A stretch of 64,000 nucleotides of DNA from Corynebacterium caspium DSM 44850 (GTDB lineage: Bacteria > Actinomycetota > Actinomycetes > Mycobacteriales > Mycobacteriaceae), in assembly GCF_030440555.1 (NCBI RefSeq), contig NZ_CP047118.1:868001-932000 (forward strand). The letters run 5' to 3'. This document shows positions 1 to 8,570 of the stretch, piece by piece. The position numbers were made by a program, and so were the translations under genes. The notes beneath the pieces were generated by a model. It did not search any database, was not told the origin of the DNA, and was given only the letters and a program-made list of their open reading frames with translations. Numbering within the stretch: position 1 is the stretch's first letter; every line of letters starts with the position of its first letter.

Positions 1-1
1 T

Positions 2-367
2 TTTGCCACTATTGGCGAGCCTGCTTTTAGAGAACTTGAAGCTCGCCTGGTGGCCAAAGCCTTGCGAACTACTGGTGTAGTGAGCCTTGGTGGGGGTGCC
101 GTGATAAATGCGGAAACCCGGAAATTGCTAGATGATCTAGACGTGGTGTGGCTTGATGTTAGTGCCGAAGAAGGCACGCGTCGTACTAGCGCTGAAGATA
201 ACCGTCCAGTTTTAAGTGCGGCAGATCCTTTAGAGCATTATCGCAACCTCTTAGCTAGCCGCGAGAGCTTTTATCGAGAGGTGGCTTCATATCGCATTTT
301 AAGCGATAACCGCAGCCCAGCCCAGATAACCACCCAAATACTTACGTGGCTTGACCAAGAGAAATAA
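2..367 (+). CDS. aroK: Shikimate kinase, C-terminal part (5' end outside window)
   Basis: Shikimate kinase phosphorylates shikimate with ATP in the cytoplasmic chorismate pathway. The window opens inside the gene: the frame is open from base 2 and gives about 121 residues. Visible are the region read as FATIGEPAFRELEA, the glycine-rich shikimate-binding stretch VVSLGGGAV, and the RP of the lid region (DNRPVL) that contacts nucleotide. The Walker A half of the enzyme is missing only because the window starts here. The stop lies 12 bases before the aroB ATG, as in the usual aroC-aroK-aroB-aroQ cluster. The first ATG-like codon inside the frame (base 50) is not a real start because homology continues upstream of it. 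Confidence 0.93.
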   Translation, partial: FATIGEPAFRELEARLVAKALRTTGVVSLGGGAVINAETRKLLDDLDVVWLDVSAEEGTRRTSAEDNRPVLSAADPLEHYRNLLASRESFYREVASYRILSDNRSPAQITTQILTWLDQEK

Positions 368-379
368 GGAAAATTGCGC

Positions 380-1510
380 ATGGAACATCACCCTTTGGCA
401 GCTGCTAATGCTGGAGCACTACAGCCTACAAAAATAGCGGTTAATGGTCCGCAGCCTTATGAGGTCACCATTGGCTTTGGTCTAGATTCAGAATTACTTT
501 CGGTAATACAGCAGTTGGGTGCCCAGCAGGCTTTGCTATTGCATCAGCCCACAGTTACTGCCCACGCCCAAAAAATTGCGGCGGCACTGGAATCCACTGG
601 CTTGCAGATTTCGCTTCTGGAACTTCCAGATGCCGAGGAAGCGAAATCTATCGCAGTTCTGTCAGCAGTATGGGATCGGTGTGCTGAACTAGGGCTTAAC
701 CGACGAGACCTCATCGTGGGTCTTGGTGGGGGTGCGATGACTGACTTGGCTGGTTTTGTGGCTGCAACTTGGATGCGCGGCATAAAGGTAGTACATATTT
801 CTACCTCTTTGCTAGGTGGGGTCGATGCCGCAGTTGGGGGAAAAACTGGCATTAATACTGCGGCTGGAAAGAATCTAGTAGGGGCTTTTCATGAACCAGC
901 AGCGGTGCTAATAGATGTTGAGCATATGCGTTCTTTGCCGCTTAAAGAGACCATTTCAGGTTCTGCGGAGATCATTAAAACTGGTTTTATTGCGGATCCA
1001 ACAATTCTTGATTTATATGAAAAGGATCCGGCATCCTGTTTACAGGTAGGACCGGTAATGCAGGAGCTGATTGAAAAATCTGTAGCGGTAAAAGCCCAGG
1101 TAGTAAGCCAGGATTTAAAAGAATCTGGGCTGCGCGAAATCTTAAATTACGGGCATACTTTTGCTCATGCAGTGGAAAAATGTGAAAACTATCAGTGGCG
1201 TCATGGTAATGCGGTGGCTGTGGGCATGATGTTTATTGCTTATCTTTCTGAGGCGCGCGGTTTAATTGATGCTGCTTTAGTAGCTAGACACCGCCAAATA
1301 TTGGAATCTGTGGGTTTGCCTACTACTTATGCACCAGGGCATTTCGAAAAGCTTTATGAAGCTATGCTCCATGATAAGAAAAATCGCGATGGCCAAATCC
1401 GATTTGTCGCCCTAGATGGTGCGGTAGGTAAAACTACTCGTATTGCCGGGCCTAGTAAAGCGGAACTGGAAGCGGCTTATCAGCGTTTAACCCACCCAGT
1501 GAGGACCTGA
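380..1510 (+). CDS. aroB: 3-dehydroquinate synthase
   Basis: Converts DAHP to 3-dehydroquinate using NAD+ and a divalent metal, the second step of the shikimate pathway. The 376-residue product has the NAD-binding loop [13 protein letters not shown], the lysine-containing GGKTGIN stretch, and the metal-ligand regions around [19 protein letters not shown] and the later [10 protein letters not shown] chose ATG 380 instead of the in-frame TTG 374 because TAAGGA at 365-370 then sits nine bases upstream. It is four bases from aroQ and almost certainly shares a transcript with aroK and aroQ. Nothing unusual is seen in length or motifs. Confidence 0.96.
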   Translation: MEHHPLAAANAGALQPTKIAVNGPQPYEVTIGFGLDSELLSVIQQLGAQQALLLHQPTVTAHAQKIAAALESTGLQISLLELPDAEEAKSIAVLSAVWDRCAELGLNRRDLIVGLGGGAMTDLAGFVAATWMRGIKVVHISTSLLGGVDAAVGGKTGINTAAGKNLVGAFHEPAAVLIDVEHMRSLPLKETISGSAEIIKTGFIADPTILDLYEKDPASCLQVGPVMQELIEKSVAVKAQVVSQDLKESGLREILNYGHTFAHAVEKCENYQWRHGNAVAVGMMFIAYLSEARGLIDAALVARHRQILESVGLPTTYAPGHFEKLYEAMLHDKKNRDGQIRFVALDGAVGKTTRIAGPSKAELEAAYQRLTHPVRT

Positions 1511-1514
1511 GGAT

Positions 1515-1952
1515 ATGCAGAAAATTTTGGTTATAAATGGTCCTAATTTGAATCGTTTAGGTAAAAGGCAACCAGAAATATATGGGCATACCACTCTTAA
1601 TGATGTAGAAGAGATGCTAAAAAAAGCAGCACAGCAGCTAAACGTGCAGCTCAGCTTCCTGCAAAGCAATTTTGAAGGAGTGGTATTAGAACGTATTCAC
1701 GCCGCAGCCGACGCCAATGAAGCAATAATAATCAACCCTGGAGCCTGGACACATACTTCTGTGGCGCTTAGGGATGCGCTGGCAGAAATCGCTGCTGGTC
1801 CTGGTTTTGTGGAAGTGCATATTTCTAATGTGCATGCTCGGGAACCTTTTAGACAGCACAGTTATTTATCTGCAATTGCCCGTGGTGTCATCGCTGGTCT
1901 GGGAGTTTATGGATATGTGGCGGCCTTAAATTATTTAGCGCAAGAACGCTAG
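1515..1952 (+). CDS. aroQ: 3-dehydroquinate dehydratase, type II
   Basis: Small dodecameric type II dehydroquinase that removes water from 3-dehydroquinate to give 3-dehydroshikimate. The 145-residue protein shows the family N-terminus [17 protein letters not shown], with the catalytic flexible-loop arginine and tyrosine, then [16 protein letters not shown] and [18 protein letters not shown], which carry the substrate-binding histidine region. It follows aroB by four bases, so coupling within an aroKBQ operon is likely. The type I (Schiff-base) enzyme is unrelated in sequence and can be excluded. Confidence 0.96.
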   Translation: MQKILVINGPNLNRLGKRQPEIYGHTTLNDVEEMLKKAAQQLNVQLSFLQSNFEGVVLERIHAAADANEAIIINPGAWTHTSVALRDALAEIAAGPGFVEVHISNVHAREPFRQHSYLSAIARGVIAGLGVYGYVAALNYLAQER

Positions 1953-2020
1953 CTCTAAGCTCAAAATAGGTAGAATCTGGTTTAAAAAATGTGCACACGG
2001 TAGCACTATCGGAGGTAAAA

Positions 2021-3112
2021 ATGGCTTTAGCAGATCAGAGATTTTCCAAGCGTCGGCGCGCAATAGCTGCACAGTTGGCTAGTAAACGGATTGACGCCTT
2101 ATTAGTTACTAGCTCAGTGGGATTGCGATATTTTTCTGGATTTACCGGCTCCAATGGGGCGCTATTAATTCCTAAAGATTTAAGAGCAAAAATTGCCACT
2201 GACGGCCGGTATACCACCCAAATTGCTGCGGAAGTTCCAGATATTGCCGCAATAATTGCCCGGCCACCTGCAGAAGCATTATTAGAAACTCTAAACGGAT
2301 ATGTCCGGGTAGGTTTTGAAGCTAATACCGTAACTTATGAACAACTGCAGCAATTTGCTCGCGCCGCTGGTGATGAAGTGGCCTTAATTCCAGTATCTGG
2401 CGAAATTGAGCAATTACGCGCGATCAAAGACCCAGTGGAGTTGCAATCGCTAAGAGAAGTGGCAGCTTTAGCGACCGAGGCTTTTGAAGAGTTGATCGCT
2501 GCAGGTGGGATCGCCCCAGGGCGCACTGAATTAGAAGTAGCTGCGGATTTGGAATACCGGATGCGCAGCAAAGGGGCACAACGCCCCAGTTTCGATACCA
2601 TCGTGGCTTCTGGCCCTAATGGAGCAATGCCGCATCACAGTGCCGGAAAGCGAATTTTAGCCACTGGCGATCTAGTCACCATTGATTTTGGGGCCTATTT
2701 AGATGGCTATAATTCTGATATGACCAGGACAGTGGGGCTAGGTAAAATTTCTAGCGAATTAGAAGAGCTCTATGACCTGGTATATCAAGCCCAAATTGCC
2801 GGTGTTGCAGCCGCACTGCCAGGTACTTCGCTGGCAGAGGTTGACAAAACCTGTCGCGATATTATCGAAGAAGCTGGCTTTGGGCAGTACTTCAATCATT
2901 CCACTGGGCACGGGATTGGTTTAGAGGTACATGAATATCCGTGGGCTGCCACCAGCGGTACTGGGGAGCTGGTAGAGAATCAAACTCTAACTATCGAACC
3001 AGGTATTTATATCCCAGGAAAAGGCGGAGTGCGTATTGAAGATACCTTAATTATTACCGCTGGAAAGCCTGAAACTATCACCACTGCACCTAAAGAGCTG
3101 CGCCTACTGTAG
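2021..3112 (+). CDS. pepQ: Xaa-Pro aminopeptidase / M24B metallopeptidase
   Basis: Cytoplasmic dinuclear-metal peptidase that releases the residue preceding proline. It has an N-terminal creatinase-like domain (about residues 1-125) and a C-terminal pita-bread domain. The five metal ligands are visible: Asp in [17 protein letters not shown] (two Asp, near 222 and 233), His in [12 protein letters not shown] (near 295), Glu in TIEPGIY and Glu in GGVRIEDT. The start is ATG 2021 because a strong GGAGG lies at 2011-2015; the longer frame from GTG 1991 has no such site. Corynebacteria commonly carry pepQ between aroQ and efp, exactly as here. Exact dipeptidase versus aminopeptidase specificity cannot be read from sequence. 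Confidence 0.92.
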   Translation: MALADQRFSKRRRAIAAQLASKRIDALLVTSSVGLRYFSGFTGSNGALLIPKDLRAKIATDGRYTTQIAAEVPDIAAIIARPPAEALLETLNGYVRVGFEANTVTYEQLQQFARAAGDEVALIPVSGEIEQLRAIKDPVELQSLREVAALATEAFEELIAAGGIAPGRTELEVAADLEYRMRSKGAQRPSFDTIVASGPNGAMPHHSAGKRILATGDLVTIDFGAYLDGYNSDMTRTVGLGKISSELEELYDLVYQAQIAGVAAALPGTSLAEVDKTCRDIIEEAGFGQYFNHSTGHGIGLEVHEYPWAATSGTGELVENQTLTIEPGIYIPGKGGVRIEDTLIITAGKPETITTAPKELRLL

Positions 3113-3158
3113 ACTAACGCCGTTACGTCACCTAGTTCATTTATCGAGGAGTCTTCCT

Positions 3159-3722
3159 GTGGCAACTACTGCCGACTTTAAAAATGGTCTTGTACTGCTA
3201 ATTGATGGCAAATTACAGCAGATCGTCGAATTCCAGCACGTCAAGCCAGGTAAAGGTCCCGCCTTTGTGCGCACCAAGCTACGCGATGTAGTTTCTGGCA
3301 AAAATATTGATAAGACTTGGAATGCTGGCGTCAAAGTGGAAACCGCTACTGTTGATCGTCGCGATATGACTTATCTATATAATGACGGCACCAATTATGT
3401 GGTTATGGATGACAAGACCTATGAGCAAGTGGAGCTAGCCCGCGAGAAATTCGGCAAGGCTGCAGACTTCTTGCTTGAAAATATGCGCGTTCAGGTTTCC
3501 TTCCACGAAGGCGAACCCCTATTCGCAGAGCTTCCCATCTCTGTAGATCTAAAAATCGAACACACTGATCCCGGCCTGCAGGGCGATCGCTCTACTGGCG
3601 GCACCAAGCCTGCCACCCTAGAAACTGGGGCAGAAATCCAGGTTCCGCTATTCTTGGAAACTGGTACCACTGTAAAAGTAGATACTCGCACCGGCGAATA
3701 TCTCTCCCGAGTAACTAACTAA
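3159..3722 (+). CDS. efp: Translation elongation factor P
   Basis: EF-P binds between the P and E sites of the ribosome and relieves stalling at polyproline stretches. The protein has the usual 187 residues with the KOW-like N-terminal domain and two OB domains. The loop [11 protein letters not shown] holds the lysine that in other bacteria is modified or acts at the P-site tRNA tip. The C-terminal signature [21 protein letters not shown] is present, split here only by normal sequence. GTG 3159 follows GAGGAGT at a good distance. It is followed 21 bases later by nusB, a conserved pairing. Confidence 0.96.
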   Translation: MATTADFKNGLVLLIDGKLQQIVEFQHVKPGKGPAFVRTKLRDVVSGKNIDKTWNAGVKVETATVDRRDMTYLYNDGTNYVVMDDKTYEQVELAREKFGKAADFLLENMRVQVSFHEGEPLFAELPISVDLKIEHTDPGLQGDRSTGGTKPATLETGAEIQVPLFLETGTTVKVDTRTGEYLSRVTN

Positions 3723-3743
3723 GCCCCAGGTAGAGATACAGTA

Positions 3744-4367
3744 GTGACGAAACCTGAAAATAAATTCCGCCGTCATGGTGCCCGCTATCGGGCCCGACGT
3801 CGGGCGGTAGACATCCTCTTCGAAGCTGAAGCTCGCGATGTTGATCCCGTAGCAGTAGCCGATGATCGAGCCAATCTTGCCATTGATCCGGCAAATGCAG
3901 TGGCGCCAGTTGCTCCGTATACCCGCGAGATCGTTATTGGGGTAGCAGAGCACTTAGATGAAATCGACGAGATCATCGAAGCTCATTTGCTAGAAACTTG
4001 GGAATTAGAACGCCTTCCAGCTGTTGACCGCGCTATCTTGCGCATGTCTACCTGGGAATTACTCTTTAATAAAGATGTTCCCTGGAAGACCGCCATTGTC
4101 GAAGGCGTGGAACTGGCCGCTGAATACGGCGCAGAACCAGCACATGATTATATTCATGCAGCCTTAGATGAGATTGCTAAAAAACGCAATAGCTTAGGAA
4201 TTAATCTTCCAGAAGTTGCTGTAGCTGCTCCGGATTTCTTCATCGGAGATCCAGCGGATGAAACAGAGGTGGAAGCGGAAGTGGAAGCGGAGCCAGAAGC
4301 GGAAGCATCTCCGGATTCAACCCCGGATCCAGATCCAACCCCGGATCCAGCTCCGGCCGCCGAATAA
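3744..4367 (+). CDS. nusB: Transcription antitermination factor NusB with an acidic/Pro tail
   Basis: NusB binds boxA RNA together with ribosomal protein S10 (NusE) and supports rRNA antitermination. Residues roughly 12-150 match the helical family core: [12 protein letters not shown] at the start, [18 protein letters not shown] in the middle, and [18 protein letters not shown] near the end. The total of 207 residues is long for the family because about 40 C-terminal residues form a low-complexity tail of Glu-Ala repeats followed by Pro-Asp repeats. GTG is the start codon. The gene ends the operon and is followed by a strong terminator. Confidence 0.92.
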   Translation: MTKPENKFRRHGARYRARRRAVDILFEAEARDVDPVAVADDRANLAIDPANAVAPVAPYTREIVIGVAEHLDEIDEIIEAHLLETWELERLPAVDRAILRMSTWELLFNKDVPWKTAIVEGVELAAEYGAEPAHDYIHAALDEIAKKRNSLGINLPEVAVAAPDFFIGDPADETEVEAEVEAEPEAEASPDSTPDPDPTPDPAPAAE

Positions 4368-4380
4368 CTGCCAAGAATTT

Positions 4381-4436
4381 AACGCTTTACCACTTAGTGC
4401 TTGAAGTAGCTAGGTAGTAAAGCGTTTATTTTTTGT
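4381..4436. terminator. Terminator after nusB
   Basis: Perfect 10-base inverted repeat AACGCTTTAC (4381-4390) / GTAAAGCGTT (4417-4426) followed by a T-rich run to 4436. It ends the aro-efp-nusB transcript. Because the minus-strand gene ends only 26 bases further on, it may also work from the other side, although the T run favours the plus direction. Confidence 0.85.
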
Positions 4437-4461
4437 GCTGGTCTGGGAACTATTTCCTGCT

Positions 4462-4932
4462 TTAAGCTTCGGTATCTTCTATGGTGTTTAGCACTTGAGA
4501 AGTTATTTTTCCTAAGCTTTGGTGGGCATTAAGCACATTATCTACCGCATTTTTAAGAGAGCCGGCCAATTGGGTATCTGTTAGCCCTGTACTAATTGCT
4601 ATGGCTATTTCAGTGCGGATAATAAAGTGTTCTGCCCGGTCTACTACTGCGGCTTTGGCCACTGGATTAGTGGAGTTAAATTGGTTAGCCGCAAGATGAA
4701 AAGTAGGGATGCCACTTTTTGTCGCAAGCTTGGTATATGCATCGGCGCGCACTATTAAAATAGATCCTAAAATAGCAAAAGTTACAGCTAAACCATTTAG
4801 ATTAGCTGTCGCTACCTGCTGTTTAGGTGCTTGGAATAAGGAAATTCCAAAACTGGTTTGCATAGTCTGTGCTAGCCGGCTGATATCTACCGGCGGTAGT
4901 GCGTTCGCGGAATTATGAGGCAGATTATTCAT
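4462..4932 (-). CDS. YbjN-domain protein A
   Basis: Cytoplasmic protein of 156 residues that looks like a member of the YbjN/type III secretion chaperone-like fold group found widely in Actinobacteria. It has the pattern of short strands and helices, including the central AVVDRAEHFIIRTEIAIAISTGLTDTQLAGSL segment. No catalytic residues are apparent and the molecular role is unknown. Its ATG overlaps the end of the upstream paralogous-looking gene by eight bases, so the two are translated from one message. Pairs of YbjN genes beside the pyr operon occur in other corynebacteria. The family call is from overall pattern and context, not from a diagnostic motif. Confidence 0.7.
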   Translation of the reverse strand: MNNLPHNSANALPPVDISRLAQTMQTSFGISLFQAPKQQVATANLNGLAVTFAILGSILIVRADAYTKLATKSGIPTFHLAANQFNSTNPVAKAAVVDRAEHFIIRTEIAIAISTGLTDTQLAGSLKNAVDNVLNAHQSLGKITSQVLNTIEDTEA

Positions 4933-5407
4933 TAGTGCTGGCCTTAGCAGTATTACTGAGATTTTCGGTTGGGAATTGCGTGTTTAACCAAGCAAGTGGT
5001 GGTGCCATTGCTTCGATACTGCTAAGCAGATTAAAGGCCAGCTGATGGTTACTTAAACCTTCTTCTGCAAATATGGTGCGAATAAAGACGGTATATAGTT
5101 CGCTGTCTTTTTCATAAAAACTCAAAGTAGGCATGATTTGAGTTTGGTTCCACTCATTGGTGACAGCTAGCAGTTTCGGCGCTTCAGAGCTAGAAATAGG
5201 GTGTTCCCAGGTGGTTCTCAAGACCAAATAAAGAGGATTTTGGGTTAAAGATATCTGGATTTCTAAGCCGTTGAAAATAGTTTTTAAAGAGGCAGTTTCG
5301 GGGGTGTAATCGAAATAATGAAGGTGTTCGGTATCTAGAATCTCGGCAATTTGGGCAAGCTCTACCGGGCGAACAGGAGAATCTGGGGGAATGTCGGTAG
5401 CGGTCAT
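4925..5407 (-). CDS. YbjN-domain protein B
   Basis: Protein of 160 residues with a YbjN-like core: an N-terminal helix (LAQIAEILDTEHLHYFDY), then strands around LEIQISLTQNPLYLVLRTTW, a helix LLAVTNEWNQTQIMPTLSFY and a C-terminal helix (NHQLAFNLLSSIEAM). The frame extends upstream to 5560, but ATG 5407 is preferred: AAGGAT lies seven bases before it and the upstream extension runs into the pyrR leader. It is divergent from pyrR, with a 177-base shared promoter region. Function is unknown; YbjN proteins have been linked to chaperone-like or stress roles only by structural analogy. Confidence 0.75.
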   Translation of the reverse strand: MTATDIPPDSPVRPVELAQIAEILDTEHLHYFDYTPETASLKTIFNGLEIQISLTQNPLYLVLRTTWEHPISSSEAPKLLAVTNEWNQTQIMPTLSFYEKDSELYTVFIRTIFAEEGLSNHQLAFNLLSSIEAMAPPLAWLNTQFPTENLSNTAKASTNE

Positions 5408-5543
5408 AAAAATCCTTAAATAAGTGGGGAATAGATACCAGCAGAAGATTAACCCTGTATTGGTAGGCATAGTGTAAAGTACGGAACTGTCTTCAATCGT
5501 AGACACACTATCTGGCTTCTTGTTGTGAAGTTGGAAGTTGGAA

Positions 5544-5580
5544 TCCTTTAAAGACCGCACAGAGAGGCGGATAAGGAGGT
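5544..5580 (+). promoter_or_regulatory. PyrR-binding RNA hairpin over the pyrR ribosome binding site
   Basis: The pyrR leader can fold as TCCTT (5544-5548) pairing with AAGGA (5573-5577), an internal loop on the 5' side containing TTTAA/AAGA, an upper stem CCGC (5555-5558) / GCGG (5567-5570), and terminal loop ACAGAGAG. CAGAGAGG matches the CNGNGAGG loop consensus of PyrR binding sites known from Bacillus, and the UUUAA internal bulge is also in the right place. The lower stem includes most of the AAGGAGG Shine-Dalgarno sequence, so bound PyrR should block translation when UMP is high. PyrR-dependent translational repression is established for Mycobacterium smegmatis. Confidence 0.82.
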
Positions 5581-5584
5581 TACG

Positions 5585-6241
5585 ATGAGCAGAGAAAACG
5601 GCATTGTGGCAACTGTCGACCTGTTAACTCAGGAAGATGTTGCTCGTACAATTTCGCGTATCGCACATCAAATAATTGAAAAAACTGCGCTCGACTCCCC
5701 GGATGCTCCCCGGGTAGTCATGTTGGGCATCCCTTCTGGGGGTGTGCCTTTGGCTGAGCGCTTGGCTAAGCGAGTAGAGGACTTTACGGGGGTGAAAATT
5801 CCCTCCGGTGCTTTAGATATCACGTTATATCGTGATGATCTCCAAGCTGGGCCTCATCGCAGCCTTAAAGAAACCACCATTCCACCTGGTGGAATTGATA
5901 ATACGACCGTAATTTTGGTTGATGACGTCCTATATTCGGGTCGTACTATTAGAGCTGCCTTAGATGCTTTGCGCGATATTGGACGTCCCGCAATGGTGCA
6001 GCTAGCAGTATTGATTGATCGTGGACATCGCGAATTACCCATCCGCGCTGATTATGTGGGCAAAAATATGCCTACCTCTCAAGAGGAATCAGTAAATGTC
6101 TTAATAGCTGAAATTGACGGCCGCGATGCAGTAACCCTAACCCCGCGCACTTCCTTATTGGCACCTGATTCCCAAGCTGTGTCCGCAGCAGGATCAGAAG
6201 TTGCCGCTAGCGCTCCTACGGAAAATCAGGTGGTAAAGTGA
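5585..6241 (+). CDS. pyrR: PyrR bifunctional regulator / uracil phosphoribosyltransferase
   Basis: PyrR senses UMP/UTP and binds pyr mRNA; it also has weak uracil phosphoribosyltransferase activity. The PRPP-binding motif [18 protein letters not shown] lies near residues 108-125, and [12 protein letters not shown] is the usual conserved loop. Length is 218 residues; about 25 residues of Ser/Ala-rich C-terminal tail go beyond the typical family end. ATG 5585 follows a very strong AAGGAGGT. Its stop overlaps the pyrB start in GTGA, giving tight coupling. It likely autoregulates the whole operon through the hairpin in its own leader. Confidence 0.96.
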   Translation: MSRENGIVATVDLLTQEDVARTISRIAHQIIEKTALDSPDAPRVVMLGIPSGGVPLAERLAKRVEDFTGVKIPSGALDITLYRDDLQAGPHRSLKETTIPPGGIDNTTVILVDDVLYSGRTIRAALDALRDIGRPAMVQLAVLIDRGHRELPIRADYVGKNMPTSQEESVNVLIAEIDGRDAVTLTPRTSLLAPDSQAVSAAGSEVAASAPTENQVVK

Positions 6242-7182
6242 AACATCTCATCAATATCAATGATTTGACTAAAGATGAGATTGTTATGTTAATGGATGAG
6301 GCAGATCGTTTCCGCAATGCCCTTGATGGCCGGGAAATGAAGAAACTGCCCACCTTGCGTGGCCGTACTATTTTTAGTCTTTTTTACGAAAATTCCACCC
6401 GTACTCGTGCCTCTTTTGAGACGGCTGGAAAATGGTTAAGTGCTGATGTTATTAATATTTCAGCTTCCTCTTCTTCGGTGGCAAAAGGGGAATCATTAGC
6501 AGATACTGGGCATACTTTGGCCGCAATTGGGGCCGATGCCATAATTATTCGCCATCCTTCTTCGGGTGCTCCTAAAAATCTTTTGCAAGCATTAAGCGCT
6601 GCTGGGAATCCAGTTCCTGCGATTATTAATGCCGGTGATGGTTCGCATCAGCATCCCACTCAGGCTTTACTTGATGCGGTGACAATGCGCCAGCGTTTGG
6701 GTCGTATCGAGGGCCTAAAGGTGCTAATTGTGGGGGATTGTTTACACTCTCGAGTGGTGCGCTCCAATGTGGATTTGCTTTCCAAACTTGGAGCCGAAAT
6801 CGTGCTGGTGGCCCCACCTTCGCTTTTGCCTTATGGGGTAGCGCAGTGGCCGGTGCGAACCACTTCTGATTTTGATGCAGAAATTCCTGATGCTGATGTC
6901 GTAATGATGTTGCGTGTGCAAGCAGAAAGAATGCACGGTGGTTTTTATCCTTCGCATCGTGAATACGCAACTTTATTTGGGCTCTCTAAATCGCGTTCGG
7001 CCATGATGAAAGACACCGCGATTGTGATGCACCCTGGGCCGATGTTGCGCGGTATGGAAATCAATTATGACGTGGCTGATCAGCCGCATACCGCTATTGC
7101 TCAACAGGTGCACAACGGTGTGCATGTGCGCATGGCAGTGCTATTTACTTTGCTGGCTAATAATAGCTCGCGTGGATTCTAA
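6238..7182 (+). CDS. pyrB: Aspartate carbamoyltransferase catalytic subunit
   Basis: Condenses carbamoyl phosphate with aspartate to carbamoyl-aspartate in UMP synthesis. The 314-residue product carries the carbamoyl-phosphate loop [13 protein letters not shown] (near 51-63), [26 protein letters not shown] and the C-terminal [12 protein letters not shown] region, all standard for the catalytic chain. No pyrI regulatory subunit is nearby, as expected for Gram-positive bacteria. The GTG start overlaps the pyrR stop by four bases. Length and motifs are typical. Confidence 0.97.
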   Translation: MKHLININDLTKDEIVMLMDEADRFRNALDGREMKKLPTLRGRTIFSLFYENSTRTRASFETAGKWLSADVINISASSSSVAKGESLADTGHTLAAIGADAIIIRHPSSGAPKNLLQALSAAGNPVPAIINAGDGSHQHPTQALLDAVTMRQRLGRIEGLKVLIVGDCLHSRVVRSNVDLLSKLGAEIVLVAPPSLLPYGVAQWPVRTTSDFDAEIPDADVVMMLRVQAERMHGGFYPSHREYATLFGLSKSRSAMMKDTAIVMHPGPMLRGMEINYDVADQPHTAIAQQVHNGVHVRMAVLFTLLANNSSRGF

Positions 7183-7202
7183 ATAAGGGGAGCTCAACAA
7201 TT

Positions 7203-8492
7203 ATGACTAAAGAAACTGTGCTCTTATCGCAAGTTCGCCCCTATGGGGAAGGTGAACCGGTAAATGTGCTGCTAAAAGACGGCATTATAGCTGATTTAGA
7301 TGCTGCGCCAGATACTCCAGCAGACCGAATTATTGCAGCTAATGGAGCAGTTTTACTTCCCGGCTTAGTAGATATGCATGTGCATTTACGGGAGCCAGGT
7401 CGTGAAGATACTGAAACTATTGCCACTGGTTCCCAAGCTGCGGCGCGTGGTGGTTTTACTGCCGTATTTACTATGGCTAATACCAATCCAGTAATGGATC
7501 AGCCAGTTATTGCTGAAAGCGTGTGGATGAAGGGCCAAGCCCTGGGGATTTGCGATGTTCATCCGGTTGGTTCCATCACTCAAGGGCTGGAGGGAAAAAC
7601 TCTCACTGAATTTGGCATGATGAAGAATTCCGCTGCCAAAGTGCGGATGTTTTCTGATGACGGAAAATGTGTCTCTGATCCCCGCGTGATGCGCAGAGCT
7701 TTGGAATATACCCGCGATATGGATGTACTTTTAGCGCAGCACGCGGAAGATCCTCGGCTCACAGAATTTGCGGTGGCACACGAAGGTGCCAAAGCTGCTG
7801 AATTAGGTTTAGCGGGCTGGCCGCGCGTAGCGGAGGAATCAATTGTGATTCGCGATGCGCTATTGGCTCGTGATTATGGAAATCGTATCCATATTTGCCA
7901 TGCTTCAACTATTGGAACTGTGGAATTAATCCGCTGGGCTAAGTCGCAAAATATTCCACTTTCGGCTGAAGTTACCCCCCATCATCTCCTGCTAACTGAT
8001 GAACTTTTAGAAACTTATGATGGGCAGTATCGGGTTAATCCGCCGCTGCGTGAACACCATGACACCTTGGCTTTACAAGAGGCCTTATTAGATGGCACCT
8101 TGGATTGTGTAGCTACAGATCACGCCCCGCATGGGTCGGAAGAAAAATGCTGCGAATTCGATAAAGCCAAGCCAGGTATGTTGGGGCTAGAAACTTCACT
8201 GGCAATTATTGCCAAGCTTTTTGTGGAAAGTGGCCGGGCGGACTGGCGCTTTGTGGCTAAAATAATGAGCGAGCGTCCCGCTGAAATTACTAAATTGCCT
8301 GATCATGGCCGTCCAATAGCAGTAGGTGAGCCCGCAAATCTGAGCTTGGTTGATCCCCAGCGTCCGTGGACTGTAAGTGGTGAAGACCTGCAATCCAAAG
8401 CCGCTAATACTCCTTATGAAGGTTTTAAATTCAATGCCCAGGTAGTGGCAACAATTTTGCGTGGTTCCATTACTTATAACGGCTTGGCTTAA
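7203..8492 (+). CDS. pyrC: Dihydroorotase
   Basis: Zinc amidohydrolase that cyclises carbamoyl-aspartate to dihydroorotate. Metal-binding [10 protein letters not shown] lies near residues 57-66, the later histidines appear in [10 protein letters not shown] and IHICHAST, and the catalytic Asp is in [10 protein letters not shown]. At 429 residues it is of the long (type I, Bacillus-like) class instead of the short E. coli class. AAGGGGAG precedes ATG 7203. It sits 20 bases after pyrB. No additional small gene lies between pyrC and carA, whereas mycobacteria have one there. Confidence 0.96.
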   Translation: MTKETVLLSQVRPYGEGEPVNVLLKDGIIADLDAAPDTPADRIIAANGAVLLPGLVDMHVHLREPGREDTETIATGSQAAARGGFTAVFTMANTNPVMDQPVIAESVWMKGQALGICDVHPVGSITQGLEGKTLTEFGMMKNSAAKVRMFSDDGKCVSDPRVMRRALEYTRDMDVLLAQHAEDPRLTEFAVAHEGAKAAELGLAGWPRVAEESIVIRDALLARDYGNRIHICHASTIGTVELIRWAKSQNIPLSAEVTPHHLLLTDELLETYDGQYRVNPPLREHHDTLALQEALLDGTLDCVATDHAPHGSEEKCCEFDKAKPGMLGLETSLAIIAKLFVESGRADWRFVAKIMSERPAEITKLPDHGRPIAVGEPANLSLVDPQRPWTVSGEDLQSKAANTPYEGFKFNAQVVATILRGSITYNGLA

Positions 8493-8529
8493 AAAATTTT
8501 GCTTTAAAAAATGCCGCAATGATTGCTGG

Positions 8530-8551
8530 TGCAAATTATCAATAATTTGCA
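8530..8551 (+). promoter_or_regulatory. Perfect palindrome upstream of carA
   Basis: TGCAAATTAT (8530-8539) and ATAATTTGCA (8542-8551) are exact complements separated by CA. The element lies 19 bases before the carA GTG inside an otherwise continuous operon. It could be a DNA operator or, as RNA, a stable hairpin just upstream of the ribosome binding site. No regulator with this consensus is known to me. Confidence 0.5.
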
Positions 8552-8570
8552 TCCATATGAAAGGTCTGCT

